Part shown: positions 58,467 to 64,000 of the stretch, piece by piece | Numbering within the stretch: the first letter of the stretch is position 1 | Layout: the number at the start of each line of letters is the position of its first letter | Source of the DNA: Eukaryota sp. TZLM1-RC | Lineage: Eukaryota > Metamonada: BaSk clade | Assembly (NCBI GenBank): GCA_040285825.1 | Contig: JAUPSS010000001.1 | Coordinates: 2,232,001-2,296,000, forward strand | Length of the DNA: 64,000 bases | Direction of reading: 5' to 3' | Made by a program: the position numbers and the translations under genes | Notes under the pieces: model-generated | Told to the model about the DNA's origin: nothing | The model's database searches: none | Seen by the model: only the letters and a program-made list of their open reading frames with translations

Positions 58467-59640
58467 ATGGACTCAAATGCTTCACCTCGGTTCACTAGAC
58501 ATTACCGTTGTGTTTTTTCTTGTCCCGTTTCCGGATAGACTTCATGTCTTGTCAACATTTTTCTTCTGTTTGTTTTCCACCTTCTACAAATTGGTTTGTT
58601 CAGCAGACTGGAGTTAGGTACATCTAGAGCGGTTCTTGCGATACTCTTATGCTCACTTATTCTGGTGAGGTTTATGGATGTGGCCACTCTCGTGGTATCT
58701 TTTCTATTGGACAGAAATATCACTGGGTGGAGGATGTCATTTTAATGAGCAGATCAATGTGTCTCAGTCGATTACCCCAATAAACATTCCTTTTATTAAT
58801 GAAATTCATAGTGGTCCAACCAATTCAAAAATGAGAATTAGATAATCTATTTCTATTCATTTTTGACGTTAGTGATATTGTATTGAAGTTTCATAAGGGG
58901 ATGATGCTCTTTTTAATAACAAACTCGCCAAGGTTTTAGGATCGAGTAACATTGTTTCTATTAGTGGTCATGGTGGTATTTGGCTGTTGATGTTCGTCGT
59001 AAAGTTTTTCTTTGATATTTGTTGAGTCGATCAAGTGGTGTATGAAAATGTTGCATTGAAACCTTCACTAATACAGAAGGTTTTTCAGTATGCTATAACT
59101 TTCTTTTTGCCTACACCACAACACTGTTTGTGTTGGGAAGGAACAACGGAGGTCAATTAGGTACAGGCGATTAGATTGGCATATCAAAGTATATTGGACT
59201 GAAATACCTGGCAATTTCTTTTATCCAAAACAACCAATGGATAGAATGTTTAGTTGTCTTATTATGTTATTCATTTCTTATGTCTTTATTATCTGAAATA
59301 ATTTGTGATTGTTATCCTTGTCTTGAAGTCATATTGATCTTCCAAAAATGTTGTTAATCAATGAATAGTTCAATTTGTTGAAGAATTGCTCTATGGTAAC
59401 TTGTGTTTCTTTCATCCAATTCAAAAGATATAAAATAGTTTCACTGTTCTTCAAAATCCTGATGATTTCTATTTAGACGAAATCATTCATTATAGGAAAA
59501 TGTTTGAAATAATATTTACACAAATTTTGATTGGTTCAGTGCAGTCAATGATTTTTGAACAAATAATCACATGTAATACTGCAATCGATTCAAATTTGCT
59601 ATTAGGAGCTTTTGAAGATTATTTAGAATATCCAGAACTT
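58467..59640 (+). pseudogene. Decayed RCC1/LRR paralogue
   Basis: Blocks collinear with the intact RCC1/LRR protein (5065-7239) appear in shifting frames: SCDTLMLTYSGEVYGCGHSRG, SQSITPINIPFINEIHSGPT, VLKFHKGDDALFNNK, NIVSISGHGGIW, YNFLFAY, GRNNGGQLGTGD and FFYPKQPMDRMFS. Stops and frameshifts are frequent. The likely original ATG (58467-58469) forms part of the target duplication of the Gag-only element, which separates it from its upstream region. The LRR half is hardly recognisable beyond about 59300. Confidence 0.8.
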
Positions 59641-59719
59641 TGAAGTTCTACAACTTGTATCATCAAACATTGAAGTTCAACAAAATCGTATATTACAAAT
59701 ATCACCTAAAAATCATTAT

Positions 59720-61000
59720 TTACAAAAATTCATTAATAAAATCATCATTACGTAAATCATAATCAACAAACTCTGACGAATAGATCTTTCCATGCCAAAA
59801 ACGGCATCTATCACCTATATTGGAACAATCAATCAAAATCATATCGTCAATACCATCACCATCAAAGTCCACTGCCGTTACAGCAATGCTTGCATCATGC
59901 TGATCATCAACAAATTGGAACTTACCTTTATACCACTTATTCCAATCAACCCATATCATCCACTCCCCACCTCTGTTAATGAGCATATGCCACCATTCCC
60001 CATTTATTTTGAAAACAGTGCCACTGGAGTAATCTCCTCCACTATGCATATCAACCGATTCCAAAAGTGGTAGATAAGTGGTTGGGGAAAGATTCCCTTC
60101 CAAATCCAAACACAGTAGAGCGCGAGTTTCACCATGGATTACTGTAAGGAGGTGAGAATTGTCACATGCAGAGTCTTGTTCAACCGACGCAGTAACCCCT
60201 ACTCGTAAGCTTTCTGCTCCAATTGCTGTGGTATTTGCAACAAAAGTTCCACCCTCAACTACCTTGTCAAAGTTGCCATCAGGTTTGATGTCCATCAACA
60301 GCCATGTTTTTACGTTGATATGAGGAGTGCGTCTGGCATCCGAACAATACGTTCTTCGGGTCCACCCTAGATCTCTAGGTGGTGGATGGCAGTAATCACG
60401 ATGACAGTATCCAGTTGCAGAAACGACCACAACATCAAGTTGACCATTGTCATTGAGATCGGCTGCAACAAACGTTTGAGCTTCAGGCCAATCACGGTAA
60501 TAACGGTTGTTGATACTACTGTCATAACAAGACCTGGTATTGACAGAACGTTCAATGGTCAAGCTGGGCTGAGGTTCCGAATAGCCTGTGGATTTAACTG
60601 GAAAAAATCCATCAGGACCTTGCCAAATACGAGGTCCGGAACGGATATCATAAATGACCCTATGGTGGTAAGTTACTGAATGTTGATAGTTTGTTTGTCG
60701 AAAACTTCTCGATCTAGATTGGTCTACATCGGTGGCATAGAACACTATGGCATCCAAAAGATCGTTTTCATCAACAAAACCAGTGACAGCATGAACAACA
60801 CATGTAGAATCAATTTGAGGAAGTTCTGCTTCTAAAGCAAAGTCCTTGGATAGGTCAATTTGGAAGGAAGCTGTGCAGAAAGATACTAATGTCCAAAAAC
60901 AAATGAGGAAAAACATGTTGGAAAGCCCAATAATGCTGCAAATTAAAAAATACCAGATGCATTTTAAAACAACAGCCTCAGATTCCACCATTTTAAACAT
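59720..61000 (-). CDS. Secreted or membrane-anchored FG-GAP/VCBS-like protein
   Basis: 426 residues from the ATG at 61000, or 398 from the ATG at 60916 (MFFLICFWTLVSFCTA), which gives a clean signal peptide. The mature part shows calcium-binding-like loops of VCBS/FG-GAP propellers: FVAADLNDNGQLDVVVV (about residue 178) and AVDFDGDGIDDMILID (about 376), i.e. D-x-[DN]-x-[DN]-G-x-x-D-[VM]. Such propellers occur in integrin alpha-like and other extracellular proteins. There are several cysteines and no C-terminal membrane helix. The upstream 28 codons end exactly where a LINE insertion begins (61001), so the shorter start is favoured. Confidence 0.7.
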   Translation of the reverse strand: MFKMVESEAVVLKCIWYFLICSIIGLSNMFFLICFWTLVSFCTASFQIDLSKDFALEAELPQIDSTCVVHAVTGFVDENDLLDAIVFYATDVDQSRSRSFRQTNYQHSVTYHHRVIYDIRSGPRIWQGPDGFFPVKSTGYSEPQPSLTIERSVNTRSCYDSSINNRYYRDWPEAQTFVAADLNDNGQLDVVVVSATGYCHRDYCHPPPRDLGWTRRTYCSDARRTPHINVKTWLLMDIKPDGNFDKVVEGGTFVANTTAIGAESLRVGVTASVEQDSACDNSHLLTVIHGETRALLCLDLEGNLSPTTYLPLLESVDMHSGGDYSSGTVFKINGEWWHMLINRGGEWMIWVDWNKWYKGKFQFVDDQHDASIAVTAVDFDGDGIDDMILIDCSNIGDRCRFWHGKIYSSEFVDYDLRNDDFINEFL

Positions 61001-61775
61001 CCTGGAGAATTAAGATGTTCACATTGGACTGCACTTGTAAAGAACTTAAAAAAGGATGTTCGTCCAATCACAGTCTCTGAAGTTTTAAACAATATTTCTT
61101 CTACTTGCTGCGTAAATAGTTTTAATGAAACAACAAAAAAATTTGTTGCCGTTTTAATGAGGAATCATAACCACTGATGGAGTTGCTTCAGGAGAATTTG
61201 CTACAGATGTTCTATTTCTTCAAAATGAATCCAATGTTTGTATTTTGTTGGATTTTAGCAGTGCGTTCAAATCAATTAATCGTTACAATATTCATGGTGC
61301 TTTGTTGAATTGTTTGCCAAAATTCATGCCCTATTTTCAAACAACTTATTGCACAAATTCTGATTTGCATTTCGGTGATTCTATTTTGGAATCATCAAGT
61401 GGTGTCAGGTAAGGAGATCCCTTAGGCCCTCCTTTGTTTTGTCTGGCCAGTTATCCTATTTTATTACAAATTCAAGCAATGTTTCTTTCGCTAGAAATTG
61501 ATTGCTTATATTGATGACGTTGTTCTTATAACATGGCTGAAGGATTGTGAAAAAAGCAACTGTATGTATTCAAGAATTATTTAACAAAATTGCACTTCAA
61601 CTTAGCTTACTGAAAATGTGTTTGTTTGACTTTCAAATTCTCCAGTTTCTACAATAGTTGATGGTATTGAAACTCAAGCCAAATTAAATTCAGTTGACAC
61701 TTTTCGATATCTGGGTTCGTGTTTTAGAAATAATGATGAAGTAACCAATGAGTTGTTTAAAAAGTTGAACTCAAT
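61001..61775 (+). pseudogene. 5'-truncated LINE copy (RT region)
   Basis: The plus strand reads PGELRCSHWTALVKNLKKD and VRPITVSEVLNN, then (after shifts) GVASGEFATDVLFLQNE, motif A LLDFSSAFKSINR, YFQTTYCTNSDLHFG and motif B SSSGVR-stop-GDPLGPPLFCL, ending NNDEVTNELFKKLNS at 61775. It starts mid-reverse-transcriptase at 61001, immediately beside the neighbouring gene's 5' end, and is cut at 61776 by an LTR. Stops make it inactive. Confidence 0.82.
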
Positions 61776-61901
61776 TGTTGCCGTTAGGCATATAAGCTAG
61801 CGGAACTTGGGTTAGTGTGTTAGTTGAGGAGGGTTAGGATAAAGATAATTTTATTTAATGTTATTCTATATACTTAGCTACTCCCTAGTGAGATACCGAC
61901 A
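61776..61901 (-). repeat. LTR (126 bp) of a Ty3/gypsy element
   Basis: In the minus orientation it opens TGTCGGTATCTC after a purine tract (GGGAGAAGGAAG, 61902-61913) and closes GCCTAACGGCAACA. It interrupts a LINE copy after ...AACTCAAT. It is the 3' LTR of the pol remnant to its right. The terminal 15 bp nearly match the LTR of the Gag-only element. Confidence 0.72.
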
Positions 61902-63250
61902 CTTCCTTCTCCCGTTTTCGTAGTTAAATTTTTAACAGTTGTTATTCCTCTTCCTTAGAGGATAACACTTTTGCTGAGGGACAGGGAGAGCTCGAGCTGC
62001 GTTGTTGGATTCAATGGATTTACGTTTTCTTTTATTAGGTTTCTTAGCAAATCGTTGATACGCTTCTGAGTATCTGATGGAATGGATTATTTTTCGGTGA
62101 TATCTCCACCAAACCATCTCACAGTAGAGAAAGGTGCTTGAGCAGTATTATACTCGTCAACAATTTCTTCGATGACATGTTTACCTGAATCAGTAATTGC
62201 AATCGCCCTAAGCAAATCACCATCGTGAGGATCGTCAGCGTTATAAATTTTACAATTCCTCCTAGGTACTTCTTTTTTGCCAGTCGTCAGGTTTGTTATT
62301 AATCAAATGGAATTGAAAAGGTTCAGTACAAACATATATGGACCTAACCAAGATACATGTAATTTATAAGGTTGTTTAGTCTTTTAAAGAATATAGTCAC
62401 CAAAATTGAATGTGTTTCATTTGTGTTTTTAGGTGACTGGGTGTTTAATAATTGGTGATGCTTTGCTTCTTCTCTTTTCTTTTGAAGGGAATCATTCTTA
62501 AATTTGAGGTCTTGCAAAAGTGGCACGTTGGATTCAAAATCGGAATACCTGTCAGGATGTTAGGATCTGATCTTGGGCTGAAAGATCACCCAAACATCTG
62601 CTCGTATGGAGTATGATTTGTGATTCTGCTTTTGGTCGAATTTATCAATAATTGAATTATTGGTACATGTGTGGACCATCGTTGTAGTCTATTAATAATG
62701 TTTTTATACATTGAATCACATCTCCATGTATTCTTTCTTCCAATCGATCATCTTTCAGAGTGATAGGGAATTGAATTTGAAATTTCAATTGACATTCTTT
62801 GGCAAAGCAATTTAAATACTTCGTTGGCAAACTAGGAACCATGACCGCTATGAATAGACATGTGCATGCCAAATATTGCGCAGACATTCCATATCAAAGC
62901 ATCTGCATCATCTAACGAATTGAGCTTTTTAAAGGTACGAGTATACCTCGTAAGTGAATCGACAAAAACTAATAAATATTTTTATCATTGTTGTCTTTAT
63001 TTAGTGATCTCTTTGTATTTACGTCCAATTTTGGGAAATCGTGGTTAGCCCACAAGGAACCAGTCGAGGAAGTTTTTGATTGCTTTACTGGTGCTGTTTT
63101 CTGGCAAGTAGGACAACGTTCTATATATTTAATGAGATCATTTCTCATGTTTGGCCACTAGAAATCACTTTCGAAAAGTTTTTGAAGTCTTTCGTTTTTG
63201 TTTGAGTGGCCTGATTGGGTTAATCCATGTATTAGGTTAATTGTCGTTTT
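61902..63250 (-). pseudogene. Ty3/gypsy integrase remnant
   Basis: Minus-strand reading from about 63240: TTINLIHGLTQSGHS, LFESDF-stop-WPNMRNDLIKYIERCPTCQKT (H2C2 zinc domain), then (62657-62887) a decayed core whose LEERIHGDVIQCIKTL block contains the equivalent of the catalytic Glu helix, then a C-terminal tail (62344-62526) and, at 61932-62117, KRKRKSIESNNAARAL ending in a stop just before the purine tract. Frames are broken repeatedly. The 5' part of the element is absent. Confidence 0.68.
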
Positions 63251-63319
63251 CCTTAGATTGGTCTATTTTTTAAAATATGAAATTTATTTTCAACGCTAAC
63301 AAAACATTAAACAAACAAA

Positions 63320-63790
63320 CTAGAAACCAATATCCTCAATACACGCATCAACATCATCAAATCTTTTAAGCGCGCGATTTTCATACTCTATTCCTAATTA
63401 ATTATTTTGTCAACATTTCTGGAATTGCTTTAAGAATACTAAAAACAATTCTATTGTGGCAGAAAATGAAGTTCAATTCTTTTCCTGCTCTTTCTTTTAT
63501 TAAACTTCTGAACCCTTCAAGAAATTTAATGCCAGATATTCCAATGTTACCAAAAAGAGAAACAGCAAATGGAACCAGCTGATACTTGACGTGCTCAACA
63601 CGTCCTAGTTGAGATAAGGGTTCATTGTACTTTGTGATTTTTCTCTTTTCAGCAAAGCAAAGTGGAGTTTCATCTTTTTTAGCAAAATCAATTGCTGAGT
63701 CTTTACAAACATCAACAGTGACAACATCAACAACATTGATTACACCATCAGACCGAATTAAATCAGCACGGATTTTCTGTTTTTGTCATG
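63320..63790 (-). pseudogene. LINE 3' fragment (endonuclease and tail)
   Basis: An uninterrupted stretch of about 120 codons on the minus strand: KIRADLIRSDGVINVVDVVTVD, KRKITKYNEPLSQLG, YQLVPFAVSLFGNIGISG, FLEGFRSLI and IFCHNRIVFSILKAIPEMLTK, then a TAA; the last codons (DDVDACIEDIGF) follow in another frame to the stop at 63320. Same subfamily as 20335-21225. It shows the R..D, V-D and K..KY positions of the endonuclease without damage. Confidence 0.75.
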
Positions 63791-64000
63791 TTTCTTATGA
63801 CTGATCGTTGGTTCTTGCCTGAAGTTCTAAAACCTGAGGCTGCTTGGATTTGAGGTTCATCTCCTAGATTGCATAAATCACTTTTTAGGCTGTTTATATT
63901 CAAATAATTGTCCAATTGATATAATCACAGAAAAAGAGTGGGTTTGAGAGGGTTGCTTGAACTGTACTTGCCTATTTACGAGTTGAATATGTAGGGCTCA
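63791..64000. other. Window end, nothing recognised
   Basis: Probably further eroded LINE sequence upstream of the endonuclease segment; no reliable match was seen. Confidence 0.3.

Noticed and set aside
60367-60679. Frames opposite and within the FG-GAP-like gene
   Set aside because: Shadows of the real coding frame.
1-64000. CRISPR arrays, bacterial operons, tRNA or rRNA genes
   Set aside because: No spaced direct-repeat arrays, no Shine-Dalgarno-spaced operons, and no tRNA cloverleaf or rRNA segment was recognised by eye; a tRNAscan run would be decisive for tRNAs.

Overview
The window looks like nuclear DNA of a unicellular flagellated eukaryote (a heterotrophic protist). It carries ER-Golgi cargo-receptor, deubiquitinase and axonemal-type (CFAP97) genes, AT-rich spacers, standard stop codons (TAA, TAG and TGA all end convincing genes), and nearly intronless genes. 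The only intron I can support is a 26-nt one. The lineage cannot be named from the sequence; an intron-poor free-living flagellate is the most I would say.

Layout. 1-7.3 kb (minus strand): a CFAP97-domain protein, a 56-residue small ORF, a LINE remnant, the cargo receptor ERGIC3/Erv46, another LINE remnant, and an RCC1-repeat plus leucine-rich-repeat protein. 7.5-12 kb: a nest of LINE-type retrotransposon copies, including one long copy with an N-terminal zinc finger, reverse transcriptase and a restriction-like C-terminal endonuclease, and a 95-bp dead-on-arrival copy with a 10-bp target duplication. 12.5-15.4 kb: a polytopic membrane phosphodiesterase/phosphotransferase. 15.5-22.6 kb: a mobile-element graveyard with a Fanzor/TnpB-like nuclease remnant, Ty3/gypsy remnants and LINE fragments. 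22.8-49.0 kb: one enormous gene for an 8,723-residue, signal-peptide-bearing, beta-helix-like surface protein ending in a cysteine-rich region and about eight membrane helices. 49.3-53.9 kb: LINE remnant, Ty3/gypsy integrase, polypurine tract, a 736-bp LTR and, beyond it, a primer-site-like motif and a 392-residue repeat protein in the gag position. 54.3-56.7 kb: a ZnF-UBP/USP/DUSP deubiquitinase. 57.4-58.5 kb: a complete 1.1-kb LTR element that encodes only Gag, sitting exactly at the presumptive start codon of an RCC1/LRR pseudogene (58.5-59.6 kb). 59.7-61.0 kb: a secreted or membrane-anchored FG-GAP/VCBS-like protein. 61.0-64.0 kb: a LINE copy, a Ty3/gypsy 3' half with its 126-bp LTR inserted into it, and another LINE 3' end.

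Host genes and mobile elements are about equally represented by count, and the host genes do not form an evident pathway. The most notable items are: (1) the giant adhesin-like gene, whose start is only explained by splicing a 26-nt intron that restores a signal peptide; (2) the Gag-only LTR element with intact LTRs and target duplication; and (3) an identical 13-bp motif, ATAATTATTGGCC, directly after two otherwise different LTRs, which suggests an unusual shared priming site. All functional calls come from reading motifs by eye; no database search was run.
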